NCBI GenBank assembly: GCA_028284955.1
Contig: JANQQS010000013.1
Location: forward strand, 1-64,000
Origin: Myxococcota bacterium
Lineage (GTDB): Bacteria; Myxococcota_A; Polyangia; Polyangiales; Houyiibacteriaceae
Direction: 5' to 3'
Length of the DNA: 64,000 bases
Both the position numbers and the translations under genes were made by a program. The notes under the pieces are model-generated. The model was not told the DNA's origin. It saw only the letters and a program-made list of their open reading frames with translations, and ran no database searches. This document shows, one piece after another, positions 9,213 to 18,777 of the stretch (the stretch's first letter is position 1; every line of letters begins with the position of its first letter).

Positions 9213-11111
9213 TCAGTTCGCCGGCAACAAGAACGTCAACAGCCCCGCCCCCGCCGTCCCCGCCTGGCGCTGCCACGCAAACCACACCCCAATCGGAGAC
9301 GACGTCACCGACACCGCTCCGCGCCCGCCCTGTCGCAGCGCGACGCGCAAAAGCTCTGCCTCGGGAGGAGCCATCGCGCCAGGATTGAACGCGCCTACCG
9401 CAAACTCGGGAGACGACGGGCTCCCGTCATTCCACGCGACAAGATAGCGAGCCGCAGCGAGCGATGCCGAGCCATCGCCTTCGACCAGCGCGGCCACCGA
9501 AGGCGCCAGCTCCGATCGCATCGGCATCGTGGCCACGGAAATCATCTCGCTTCCGAACACGCTGGAGAAAGCACCTCGCGCGGGAACCAAGCGCGCCTCG
9601 ATATCTCCCGCTCCATCCGCCTGCCGCGTGGCCCACGATACGAGATATTGGTCGTCGGCCAACCACGCCGCCGACGGCCCGTGCGCGCGATGCGGCGCAG
9701 CCTCAACTTCGACCTCATCGATCGCCGTCTCCCCTTCAAACCGGCGCGCAAACACCATCGGCACAAACCCGGTAAGGAAAGAAGATCGCACCCATACCGC
9801 CATCCACGCATCATCTGGCGATTGCGCCCAGGCAGGCGCAGCCGCAATCGCCAGCTGATCCGGCTCGCCATCCAGAGCCGTCGCGAGCCGAATCTCTTCT
9901 CCAAGCGGTCGCCCGCGCGCATCAAAACGGCGCGCTCGCAAGCGCTGCATCGAATCGCTCCGATCTACCCAGCCCAGCAAATAGCCCTCGCCCAGCGGCA
10001 CGATCACTGGAGACTCCGGCAAACGCACTGCGCTCGAAACCGAACCAGGATCTGCACCCAACCCGCGGTTCACATAGGCATCGCGCGCCGCGCTCAACTC
10101 GCCCGCCGAAGACACGACGCGATGCAACACGGTAGACGACCCGCCTCCAGCACCACTCCGCGCACCGACCCACGCCACCGCCCAACCACCGCCGCGCAAC
10201 CCCGTAACGGAAGGCCGAACAGAAAACGCGCTCCACAGCGCATCATCGATCACCAGCGGCTCTTCATCGATCGCCCCGCCTGTAGCGGTCGCGCGCGCAG
10301 CGCGGAGCTCCGCCCGATCGCCATAGTCGCGCACCCACACAAACAACACCCGTCCCGAACCATCTACCCCCACCGCCGAAACCTGCGCGCGAGGCTCCGC
10401 GTCAAACGCCCCATCTATCGCCTCATCAACCACCCGCGCGGTCGGCACACACATCGCCGAGCAGCCATCCCCCTCCATCACATTTCCATCGTCACACCCT
10501 TCGCGCGCCGGCATCGGCCCCGGCTCCCGAAACCCATCGCCACAACCGCGCACCACACAGGCCCCCGACACACAAACCCGCCCCCCCATCTCGCCGCACG
10601 CCGTACCATCAACCACCGGCACCGCCCTGCACACCACCTCGGCTCCCGAACCCGAACCAGAACCCGACGCCGATCCAGATCCCGATCCCGACGCCGATCC
10701 AGATCCCGATCCTGATCCCGAACCCGTACACACCTCCTCAACGCACTCCACCGACATCGGCATTCCGCCATCGCCGCCAACCGAACCATCCGCCGCCGAG
10801 CCGCCTGCATCGTCCGAATCAACAGCGCCGCCATCCGCGAACAAACCGCCATCGGCAAACAAGCCGCCATCCAACAAACCCGAATCGAGCGCCCCCAACC
10901 CGCCGTCATCCAGACTGCGCGGCGTTCCGGCATCGTCCACGCCGGGCGGACAAAGCCCAAGCTCGGTGCATATCGGGTCATCGGCACAGCACGCCGACAA
11001 ACCGAGCGCGCCAATGCACAACATGGAAACAAGCCCTTGGCTCAGACGCGCATGGCACAAGCGTTGCGGCCTGAAGCGAAGGGCCACCGAAATGGCCGTT
11101 CGCTTCTGCAT
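9213..11111 (-). CDS. Lipoprotein with Gly/Ser linker, DUF4215-type Cys repeat and propeller-like C-terminus
   Basis: A 632-residue protein. Its ATG at 11111 forms a TGATG overlap with the stop of the upstream gene, so the two are probably translationally coupled; a shorter start at 11024 would also keep the lipobox. The signal region ends in the lipobox LSAC (Cys41). It is followed by an Asp/Gly-rich linker, a (GS)n tract (about 130-157), and a cysteine-rich segment CGDGFREPG...EGCDDGN...GDGC (about 190-220) matching the DUF4215/Myxococcus cysteine-rich repeat. The remaining 400 residues contain recurring YLVAW/WAVAWV/YLVSW strands suggesting a beta-propeller. It lies second to last before the RHS toxin, 62 bases upstream of it. 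A role as surface adaptor or receptor of the toxin complex is inference from position only. Confidence 0.7.
   Translation of the reverse strand: MQKRTAISVALRFRPQRLCHARLSQGLVSMLCIGALGLSACCADDPICTELGLCPPGVDDAGTPRSLDDGGLGALDSGLLDGGLFADGGLFADGGAVDSDDAGGSAADGSVGGDGGMPMSVECVEEVCTGSGSGSGSGSASGSGSGSASGSGSGSGAEVVCRAVPVVDGTACGEMGGRVCVSGACVVRGCGDGFREPGPMPAREGCDDGNVMEGDGCSAMCVPTARVVDEAIDGAFDAEPRAQVSAVGVDGSGRVLFVWVRDYGDRAELRAARATATGGAIDEEPLVIDDALWSAFSVRPSVTGLRGGGWAVAWVGARSGAGGGSSTVLHRVVSSAGELSAARDAYVNRGLGADPGSVSSAVRLPESPVIVPLGEGYLLGWVDRSDSMQRLRARRFDARGRPLGEEIRLATALDGEPDQLAIAAAPAWAQSPDDAWMAVWVRSSFLTGFVPMVFARRFEGETAIDEVEVEAAPHRAHGPSAAWLADDQYLVSWATRQADGAGDIEARLVPARGAFSSVFGSEMISVATMPMRSELAPSVAALVEGDGSASLAAARYLVAWNDGSPSSPEFAVGAFNPGAMAPPEAELLRVALRQGGRGAVSVTSSPIGVWFAWQRQAGTAGAGLLTFLLPAN
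10650..10737 (-). repeat. GATCC(C/A)GA-type simple repeat encoding (Gly-Ser)n
   Basis: A purine/pyrimidine-patterned 6- and 12-bp repeat (GATCCAGATCCCGATCCCGA and variants) encodes the Gly/Ser/Ala linker of the lipoprotein at 9213-11111. A related array occurs in non-coding DNA at about 56105-56245. Confidence 0.8.
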
Positions 11112-14100
11112 CAGTTGAACCGAGTCCAGTAGCGATAGTTGAGCACCAGCTGAACGTCTTCGATGCCGTCGAAGTTCACCCCGGGCTCTTCCCACACCCG
11201 CAGTCGATACGTTCCGTTAAGCGGTCTTCCGCGAAGCTCGCGGCGCAGATAAGGCTCAATGAGCCCTCGGTCCGATCCCGACAAGGGATTGGTCAAGTAG
11301 CGTTCGGCGGCAAGGCCTCGCCCGTGCTCGATGTTGCCAATGAAGAGCGGCGCATCAAAATCATCGCCTTCGTGGTTGCGCACCGTGTAGGGGCCCACGT
11401 GCTGCAAAGAAAACGGAATAAATGCGGCGCTGAAACAGGTGGACGGCAGCGAATCGTCCGCGCACTGCCGCGCGGCCGAGCCCACAAAGTTCACGCCGAT
11501 CGAATCGATGCGGTAGTTGAAGTTGCCGCGCGCAATCCCAGCCGAGCGGAAGATATCTCCCCGCTCGATCGCATGCTGGGTCACGGTGAACTCGGTTTCC
11601 CAAAAGCAGAAGTTTTCCGCGCTCTCCAGTGCACACTTTTTGCCAAACCCGCCCGAGCACAAAGGAATGCAGTTGCGCCGCCATCCCTCGGCCCGGAAGT
11701 ATTCGCCGTCGGTGTCTTCACATAGTTGAAGCGGCCGCGTGCGCGTGGCGCCGGTGTCCGCAAAGGGAATAGGCGGCTCATCCGCTGCCGCAACGGTTTC
11801 CCCAATGCGCCCCCGCACCGTGTCGGTCACCTCTTCGAGCATGATGCCCGCCACATCGAGCTGCACCGCGGGATCCGAAAGCACATTCTGAATGCCCACC
11901 GTGAAGAGCTGCCCCTCGGTGACTTCAAAGAAGTACCAATAACGCCGATAGCCGTTGAGCGTGCCTTCGTCGGTCGACGCTGTCGCGTCCAGCACATTGA
12001 TGCCCGAGCCATCCGCCGACTCCACCACAAGCGCGTTTTCGGCCATCTCTCCGCCAAGGCCCTCGCCCACGCCCGCCGCATACCACGACAGCCGATAGCG
12101 CCCCGGCCGCAGCTCGATTTGCTGCCCGTAGCGCACTTCGGAGTTGAAGCCGCAAGCCGGCGTCTCGCAGGGGCACGTGACCAGCGAACCTGGCGCGCAG
12201 ATATCGTTCGGCCCCGAGCCGAAGGTCACCCGAAACGGCCTCGGCTGGCCAAAGTCGGGATGGTCCGAAACAAAAGGCACATCCATCTGCTCGGTCAGCG
12301 GCGCCACTGCAGCACAATTGGGCTCCGGCTGCCCAGTGCTGCCCAGTGTACACCCGAGCGGCGACCAGCCTGGCACCCCGTCTTCGCCCGACGCCCCGTC
12401 GACCACGGGACGAATCTGAAGATTGCCTGCGTGGTGCAAAAGGTTGCCCACAGGTGCATCGCACACTGCACGACGATTTTGAATGTCATCCCGCAGCGAA
12501 ACCACCGCGGTATCCGAACCATTGTTGAACGGAAAATCGATGCGATACGACTCGACAAAATTTTCGAGCTTGGTCACATACTGACCCACAAACGCATCCG
12601 CATAGTCGGGCGAGCTATCGTCCTCAAAACGTCCTTCTTTGTCAAAATCAAACCCCGACGACGTGCACACCTCCGATTCCCAACTCGCCGGCGCATCCAC
12701 CAGCGACATCTTGTCGCGCAAACTCGCCAGCCGAACCCCAAAGCGCTGCTCAATGGCTCGCTTGGCCAAAAAGCCCATCTGAACGGCGTTCTTACGCGCC
12801 CGATGATAGCGCTCGAGGTTTGTGTTGAGCCGACGACGGTACGTAGTGTTGACGCGGAACACGCGACCTGCAGAGTCGGAGTCCAAGAAGAGTGCCTTGC
12901 CGAGCGCGCGCTGGGCTTGGTTGCGGAGTGACTCGAGGCGAGCGAGAGAACTATCGATTTGTTCTAGATCTGCTAGAAGACGAAAGCGTAGTTTGCGTAG
13001 GGTTTCAGCGCGCGCTTCGAACTGCTCTTGAAAAGAAAGTGTGCTGTCGTCTGCATTGAGGTTCTGACCCTCGATCTGCAGATTCTTTAGTTTGGTGGAG
13101 AGCGCGATTTGCGCAACGCTATTGGCGCACGTAGCTGCCGCGGCCACCGCTCCAGCTGCGGCTCTTGCGGGTCCGCCACCAACAGCGTTCGCTACCGCGA
13201 CTGCGCAAGACGTGATTCTGTCTCCGACTTCCTTTTTGAAGTTTATCCGCGACTGGTCTTTCTGATTCTCGACCCGTGCAAGTGCAATACGCAGGCGGTC
13301 CATGTCGAAACCCAAGCCGCGAAGTTGCGAAGCGATGTCACTTGGGACCGAGGCCAGGTCAATCAACGCAATACGCAGCAACGCGACCTGTTCCCCATAC
13401 GCCCCACCCGTGGAGGGGAAGGAACCAACAGTAGACTCCTGCCGAAGAGCATCGAAGGCGCGCTTCGGCATCTTGGCGATCACCGTCTTCGCAGCACTGG
13501 CTTCAAGCGAACCCGCGATGCACTCGAGATAACTACGGGCGTCTGAGAGTTGTGCGACGGAGTTGATTCTTGGCGGAGTGGCTCCACATGCCGGTGCACG
13601 TTGGCTCGCCGCTTCGCAAAGAAGTTCCATTCCGTCAAGGACCGCTTCGCCTTCCAATATGCTTCCGAAACCGGGCAAAATGTCTCTGGGCGCGTCTTTC
13701 CGATCAGACTTGTCTTTGCCCAAGAAGTTTAGTTCGCTATTTTGTGGCGTAAGCAAGCTCACGGAGCCCGATCTCCCGGTAAAGAAATCGAAGAAACCGC
13801 TCCTCTGAGCACCGCGACGTCGCCTATTGAAGTCCAAGAGCAGGTTGGCGGCTATTTTTCTCATTTCAATGGCGGTACCTTCGGAACTGTCTGAAAGCTC
13901 CTCGAACCGTATGGACCGTGCCTCATTGTTAGGACGTTCGCGGTTCGCACAAACAGTCGGCAACTCTCGTTGCCCACGACGATCTCCAACACTGACATCG
14001 CGAGGCCAAACGTCACTCCACAGAAGTGCGCTCAGAGCGCCGCCTTCATACTGGCAGAAAAGCTGATCGGACGGGGCGTCATTTGTGAACCATTCATTGA

Positions 14101-17100
14101 GAAGACTGCCGTCGTAGGTAAACTGAAAATGAGGAATACCTGTTGGTATACCATCTCGATAGCGGGTCGGAACACGAAAGCCTTCTGCGGATAACCCAGC
14201 AATGAAACGCGCCACGAATGCAGCCTTACTAAGTCTTTGATTGAAAGACGCGCGGGTTTGAACATCGCGGCATTCGATTGACGGTTCGCAAAAAAGACCA
14301 TTTCCTTCGTCACACCCGGCTGGTATTTCACGTATTGACGTCCCATCCATGGAAGGGGCACACGGCCAATTTTCACTCGGTCCAGCAACAAAATGCCCTG
14401 TGGAGACTGGAGTCCTTCCCTCGATGTACAACGTGCTGAAATCTCTCGGCCCAGCATCCCACCTGATGTTGCGAGCGAAACGACGAAGGTTAGTGAACGT
14501 GAAGAAGCCACGGCGAGCCATGAGGGTCCAACGAGTGAGAATGTCGGAGTCTGACGTAGAAGAGTCATCTATCGCCCTTCGAAACCTTCTCCATTCTGCG
14601 CATGGCGGCGAGCCACCAATGGAGGTAATTTCCGCTTCATCCGGATCGAAATATCCCAGCAGTTGCTTCTCACCTACCGAGTGCAGTTGGTCGTCCTCGT
14701 TCGGGGGGGACGGGGGAGGTGGAATGACCTCGTAGTCTGTCCCAGGCCCATCGGGGTCCGTGCATTCGCCCGCGTCAGCGAACGATGGACACGGCTCCGC
14801 CATCCCATTATCGTTTTCACCGTTGACGTATTCACAAATCCGATTCGGATCTCCTCCCGGCGCCCACAAGCACAATTCTCGCGAGCCCAAACCCACAAAC
14901 GGAATAATCTTGCTGTTGCCCAGGCACTCCTTGAGCCGATTCTGGTTGGGATCATCGCTAAGTGTAGCTTCGCCTTCTCCCTCATCGGTCGCTACAGTGA
15001 GCTGGTCGGCCATGCAAATGCCGGCCACGCATTCTTCGCCGGTGGGACACGGAGTGTCTTCGTCGCATGAGCCGCCGGTTCTTGCTTCGAGGTCGTCGAT
15101 GTTGATGGCGGTGCCGCAGATGTCTTCAACTTCGGCGAGGGCTTGTTCGGCGCGAATGTCCATTTCGAGGCGGTTGGCGATGACTTGTTCGCCGAGGGCG
15201 TCGGCTTCGTCGGCGGCTTGGCGCGCCAGGGCAAGGTAGCGGCGCCAGGAGTTTTCAAATTCGTCGCCGTCGTCGGTGAGTTCGTCTTCGAGAGGGAGGC
15301 GCTCGTCAAAGGAGACGCCTTCGATGCAGCTGGCGTGGGGATGGGTGCACCAGGCGGTGCTGGGCGCGAGGGCTTCGCCGGCGCGGCGGTCAAGGCCCGG
15401 AGTGACGAGCTCGTCCGAGCTGTAGCCGCCTCCGTCGTATAGGTAGCCGCTGGCAAAGGCTTCGTAGTCGCCGGTTACGTTGGCGCGGCCGGAGTCTTCG
15501 GGGCGTGTCAGTATGTTGCGGCGACGTACGATGAAAAACTGCCTTGTGCCCTCGGAGAGCTCGGTGTCTTCCGGAATGGGCCAGGCGGTGAAGGTGGTGA
15601 ACTTACGTCTTTCTGTCGCCGCGTCGGCTGTTTCGTTTTCGATGCGTTCCGGGCGCGCGGCAAGCTGGGCCACGGGATCTACGTCGTCCCAGGTGCAACG
15701 AACGCCTTCGATTTCTCCGGTAAGCGCGCATGAGAGCGCTTCGGCGCTTTGCACCAAAACCAAATCTTCTGATGGGATGCCATGGTGAAAGAGCACGATA
15801 TAGCGCGCGCTGGGGTCGTCTGACACGAGCAGCTCGGCGGGCACTTCGCGCTGCGCCGTGAGGCTAAGCGGCAATAGGCCACGCCTGAAGTCGGCTCGAA
15901 TCGCGACCGTGGCTTCGTCGGACGACACGCTTGGGTCGCGGCGCACGATGTCGATGGTTCGGCGCGCAAACTCACCGAGCAAACTGCGCAGGGATCGATC
16001 GGTATTTTGAAACTGTTCCTCGAAGCCGCGGGGCGACTCTCGGAAGCGAGCCAACGTTCCGTAGTAGAGCCACGAAGGCGGGGTGGGTGGGTTGACGGTG
16101 CCCGCGTGGCGGTCGCCTATTTCGCCGCCGCCGGGCGCGGGGCGAGGCGGCAAGAGCACGCGTTCCGAGCGAGCAAAGGCTTTATTTTCTTGGGCAAGGT
16201 ACGCCCGGGCGGTGATGAAATCCTCGAGGTCGAGGCCTAGCCCTTCGAGCATTTGCGCCAAGGTCAGAGCATCCGGGTCGCTTGGGTCGAGCTCAACGAG
16301 GCCCCACACACGCGACAGACGAGCGCGCACGCTGTCCGCTGCTGGGGCGCCCTCCAGCATAAACCCCTCCAGCAACTCTTCGATATCGATCGAATCGCCA
16401 GAATCTATCGCCCCTCCGCCGGGCAACCCGACTTCGCGGCCTTGAGGAATCGCGTTGATGGCGCGAGGGGAGACGCCGGATTCGCGCAGCAGCTCGAGCG
16501 CACGTTTTTCATCTGAATCAAGCTCAGGTGCGGTGCAGAACGCTGCGTTGGTCATACCGCCGCGTATGCCTAGGTCGCCACCGATGAGCGTGTGCGCCGC
16601 GTGAAAACGTATCTGCTGCTTGCGCATGGCTCCGTCTTCGACGCCCGCGCCGCTCCCAAACTCGCCGTCGGAGAGCGCGATATAGCTGTCGATGCTCTTA
16701 AACCCTGCTTCGACCATAAGGTGGTAAAACTCGTTGATCAGCGTGGCCATTGAGCTGGCGACCGAAACGCTGTCTTCGCCAAACGTTTCTCCGCACCCGG
16801 ACGACGGGAGCCCGTAAAGACTGCCTTGGACATCTCGCAGCGCGCCCGTCCCCTCCTGCGCGAGCTCCAAGGGAACGAGCTCGTGAAGCGCGGCCTTGGT
16901 CGCCGAATCTTGCGGTCTCACGACGATCTGCTCGGCTTCCGGTTTCCATGAAAAGAACGTCTTGGTGGTCACCTGGTCGGCAAGCTCAAGCAGCAGGTTG
17001 GCGCGACAAAGCGAAACCTCGAGCGCGCAATGGGTTTGGTTGCATTCGCTGTCTTGTATTCCTTCTGCGCCCGGGGGAATACAGCGCGTCGCGTCGCGGA

Positions 17101-17455
17101 CGACTTCTCCAGCATCGTCGGTGGCCGATTCGTGGAGCTCATGCAGGCATTCTTCGGTCAATATCTCCAAGAAACCATTGCGACCCATGAGCGCTTCGGG
17201 GGCAGATTGCCCCAAGCGCTCTTCGTCTTCCGGAAAGAGCGGTTCCTGGTCGGGAAAGAGCGCGACAGTGCGCTCTTCTTCGCCTTGGGTAAAGCGCAAT
17301 AGCTGGCGTCGCCTCAGCTCAGCGAGCGGCCCGTCGCCCGGCGCGCGCTCGACATCGAGCGAGTCGTCCGCGCCAAAGCCACAGCTGCTGAGAGGAGCGA
17401 ACGCAGCCATCGATACGCCGACGCTGGCCACAAAAAAATAGACGCGCTTACCCAT
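11111..17455 (-). CDS. Giant lipoprotein, possibly Tc-toxin A-like
   Basis: A 2114-residue protein starting at the ATG 17455, which overlaps the stop of the metallopeptidase gene by 8 bases (ATGGGTAA). The signal peptide ends in lipobox LSSC (Cys25). No family covers it that I recognise with certainty. Visible features: a short CPTGEECVAGICM cysteine-rich insert near residue 800; an Ala/Gly-rich hydrophobic segment (about 1418-1458, NAVGGGPARAAAGAVAAAAT) followed by a long heptad-rich helical stretch (about 1465-1600); a beta-rich segment with WYAAGVGEGLGGE; and a C-terminus reading RGRPLNGTYRLRVWEE...GIEDVQLVLNYRYWTR. That ending resembles the conserved C-terminus of Tc-toxin A subunits (a beta pattern ending in DVxLxxxYTxR), and the hydrophobic plus coiled-coil part would fit a pore stalk. 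This is comparison from memory and stays tentative. It is the operon's largest partner of the RHS toxin. Confidence 0.55.
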   Translation of the reverse strand: MGKRVYFFVASVGVSMAAFAPLSSCGFGADDSLDVERAPGDGPLAELRRRQLLRFTQGEEERTVALFPDQEPLFPEDEERLGQSAPEALMGRNGFLEILTEECLHELHESATDDAGEVVRDATRCIPPGAEGIQDSECNQTHCALEVSLCRANLLLELADQVTTKTFFSWKPEAEQIVVRPQDSATKAALHELVPLELAQEGTGALRDVQGSLYGLPSSGCGETFGEDSVSVASSMATLINEFYHLMVEAGFKSIDSYIALSDGEFGSGAGVEDGAMRKQQIRFHAAHTLIGGDLGIRGGMTNAAFCTAPELDSDEKRALELLRESGVSPRAINAIPQGREVGLPGGGAIDSGDSIDIEELLEGFMLEGAPAADSVRARLSRVWGLVELDPSDPDALTLAQMLEGLGLDLEDFITARAYLAQENKAFARSERVLLPPRPAPGGGEIGDRHAGTVNPPTPPSWLYYGTLARFRESPRGFEEQFQNTDRSLRSLLGEFARRTIDIVRRDPSVSSDEATVAIRADFRRGLLPLSLTAQREVPAELLVSDDPSARYIVLFHHGIPSEDLVLVQSAEALSCALTGEIEGVRCTWDDVDPVAQLAARPERIENETADAATERRKFTTFTAWPIPEDTELSEGTRQFFIVRRRNILTRPEDSGRANVTGDYEAFASGYLYDGGGYSSDELVTPGLDRRAGEALAPSTAWCTHPHASCIEGVSFDERLPLEDELTDDGDEFENSWRRYLALARQAADEADALGEQVIANRLEMDIRAEQALAEVEDICGTAINIDDLEARTGGSCDEDTPCPTGEECVAGICMADQLTVATDEGEGEATLSDDPNQNRLKECLGNSKIIPFVGLGSRELCLWAPGGDPNRICEYVNGENDNGMAEPCPSFADAGECTDPDGPGTDYEVIPPPPSPPNEDDQLHSVGEKQLLGYFDPDEAEITSIGGSPPCAEWRRFRRAIDDSSTSDSDILTRWTLMARRGFFTFTNLRRFARNIRWDAGPRDFSTLYIEGRTPVSTGHFVAGPSENWPCAPSMDGTSIREIPAGCDEGNGLFCEPSIECRDVQTRASFNQRLSKAAFVARFIAGLSAEGFRVPTRYRDGIPTGIPHFQFTYDGSLLNEWFTNDAPSDQLFCQYEGGALSALLWSDVWPRDVSVGDRRGQRELPTVCANRERPNNEARSIRFEELSDSSEGTAIEMRKIAANLLLDFNRRRRGAQRSGFFDFFTGRSGSVSLLTPQNSELNFLGKDKSDRKDAPRDILPGFGSILEGEAVLDGMELLCEAASQRAPACGATPPRINSVAQLSDARSYLECIAGSLEASAAKTVIAKMPKRAFDALRQESTVGSFPSTGGAYGEQVALLRIALIDLASVPSDIASQLRGLGFDMDRLRIALARVENQKDQSRINFKKEVGDRITSCAVAVANAVGGGPARAAAGAVAAAATCANSVAQIALSTKLKNLQIEGQNLNADDSTLSFQEQFEARAETLRKLRFRLLADLEQIDSSLARLESLRNQAQRALGKALFLDSDSAGRVFRVNTTYRRRLNTNLERYHRARKNAVQMGFLAKRAIEQRFGVRLASLRDKMSLVDAPASWESEVCTSSGFDFDKEGRFEDDSSPDYADAFVGQYVTKLENFVESYRIDFPFNNGSDTAVVSLRDDIQNRRAVCDAPVGNLLHHAGNLQIRPVVDGASGEDGVPGWSPLGCTLGSTGQPEPNCAAVAPLTEQMDVPFVSDHPDFGQPRPFRVTFGSGPNDICAPGSLVTCPCETPACGFNSEVRYGQQIELRPGRYRLSWYAAGVGEGLGGEMAENALVVESADGSGINVLDATASTDEGTLNGYRRYWYFFEVTEGQLFTVGIQNVLSDPAVQLDVAGIMLEEVTDTVRGRIGETVAAADEPPIPFADTGATRTRPLQLCEDTDGEYFRAEGWRRNCIPLCSGGFGKKCALESAENFCFWETEFTVTQHAIERGDIFRSAGIARGNFNYRIDSIGVNFVGSAARQCADDSLPSTCFSAAFIPFSLQHVGPYTVRNHEGDDFDAPLFIGNIEHGRGLAAERYLTNPLSGSDRGLIEPYLRRELRGRPLNGTYRLRVWEEPGVNFDGIEDVQLVLNYRYWTRFN

Positions 17456-18743
17456 CGTTCTTCTCCTCCCTCGATCGACGTCGCCTGGTTCGACACAGCA
17501 TCACTAGCGCCAACAATCCCCCCACCACCGCCCACCAACGCGTCGCCGTCGCACGTTCGGACGGGTTGATTCGGCAGCCGCCCGCCGCAGGCGCGCGACA
17601 GACCGAGCGGCCGTCGACTTCGTCGCACGAAAAGCCAGCCGGACACGGGTTGCGGTCATCGCAGGTCCGCGCGCAGACTGATGCGCCGCCGGGCTTTTGT
17701 AGGCATATGCCTCCGCTACAATCCGAACCTTGGCGACACGCCGCGCCCAGCACCGACCGCATGGCCACGCATTCGTTCGACGCCGTGTCGCAAGTAAAAT
17801 GACGATGCAGGCATTCGCGGGTGCAGGTTGCGGTGCAATACCCGTCTGGATGGCACCGTGCGTCAGCGCATTCTTCGTCGGTGCGGCAAGGGTCTCCCCA
17901 CACGCCGCACGCTGCTTCGGACTCGAGCGCGTCGCGTTCCAGGATTGGTCGACGCGGCGTGCAAGCCGGGGCCTCATAGAGAAAGCAAAGGCCCGCTTCG
18001 TCGTCCGAGGAGAGCCTGCTCGTTCTTGCGCCGATATAGAACGGAAACATCACGTGCCGGGCAAATGATTCGTCTTGGTCACAATCAGGCGCGCCGCCTT
18101 CGCCGTCCGGTTCGCAGGCGTGCATTAGCCCGAGCACATGGCCAAACTCGTGCGCAACGACTTCCCCAATCGATCGGTACCGAGTGGACTGGTACCGAGC
18201 GTCCGATGTATCTCCGCGCCCCATCGTCCATTGAAAGTCTTCCGCGTTGAGAAAGACATCGGCTTCCGCGATGAACCAAAGACCGCGCGCGTCTTGTTGG
18301 TAGAGCGTCTCGGTAAACCCAGCCGCCCCTTCCGGAAACCCCAGCGCCCGCCATCGGTCTTCCACCCAGCTCACGGTGTTGACTCCATCGCCCGACTCGG
18401 GCGCTTGGCCGATTCCGTCATAGGCGAGCGCGGGCTGGGCACAGTTCGCCGAAGCCCAAGTCTCCGCGCCTGTCTGCAGCGATCTGACCACAAACGACTC
18501 GAGCAAGCCGACATCGGTCGGAAGCAACGGCTCCATCGTGCTGGAGGGAAAGCTCCCCAAGTGCACCTGGTAGTGAACCGTCGGGCTCCGCCAGCGAACG
18601 CGCTCGCTGGTTCGAAACTCCGGCAAATCGGCGGCTGTCCGATATGCGTACGCAAGCGAAGGCTCGGCCCCGCAGAAAAAAAGCCAAACGTTTACGCAAA
18701 AAAGCGTTCCTCGCTGCCTACACGTGGGGCCCTGGCTGGTCAT
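17448..18743 (-). CDS. Matrixin-like zinc metallopeptidase, C-terminally anchored
   Basis: A 431-residue secreted protein and the first gene of the toxin operon. The N-terminus has a hydrophobic segment ending around AEPSLAYA, read as a signal peptide. The peptidase motif VVAHEFGHVLGLMH gives the metzincin HExxHxxGxxH (H198, E199, H202, H208), with a downstream Met-turn candidate at VMFPF (M232), as in M10 matrixins. Then follow repeated CxxDxECxxxxC-type cysteine clusters (about 245-390), and a C-terminal membrane segment (about 405-423, WWAVVGGLLALVMLC) capped by RTRRRR, like the sorting tails of myxobacterial surface proteins. Its stop overlaps the next gene by 8 bases. A role in processing or releasing the surface toxin proteins is inferred from the operon. 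Confidence 0.8.
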   Translation of the reverse strand: MTSQGPTCRQRGTLFCVNVWLFFCGAEPSLAYAYRTAADLPEFRTSERVRWRSPTVHYQVHLGSFPSSTMEPLLPTDVGLLESFVVRSLQTGAETWASANCAQPALAYDGIGQAPESGDGVNTVSWVEDRWRALGFPEGAAGFTETLYQQDARGLWFIAEADVFLNAEDFQWTMGRGDTSDARYQSTRYRSIGEVVAHEFGHVLGLMHACEPDGEGGAPDCDQDESFARHVMFPFYIGARTSRLSSDDEAGLCFLYEAPACTPRRPILERDALESEAACGVWGDPCRTDEECADARCHPDGYCTATCTRECLHRHFTCDTASNECVAMRSVLGAACRQGSDCSGGICLQKPGGASVCARTCDDRNPCPAGFSCDEVDGRSVCRAPAAGGCRINPSERATATRWWAVVGGLLALVMLCRTRRRRSREEKNDG

Positions 18744-18777
18744 GAAAGACCGGACGCTACCGAGAACGACCTGGAAA

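Noticed and set aside
9042..10715. Rightward 557-codon open frame opposite the lipoprotein and RHS start
   Set aside because: The product is Arg/His/Pro-rich and repetitive, typical of antisense frames, while the leftward frames have signal peptides and known domains.
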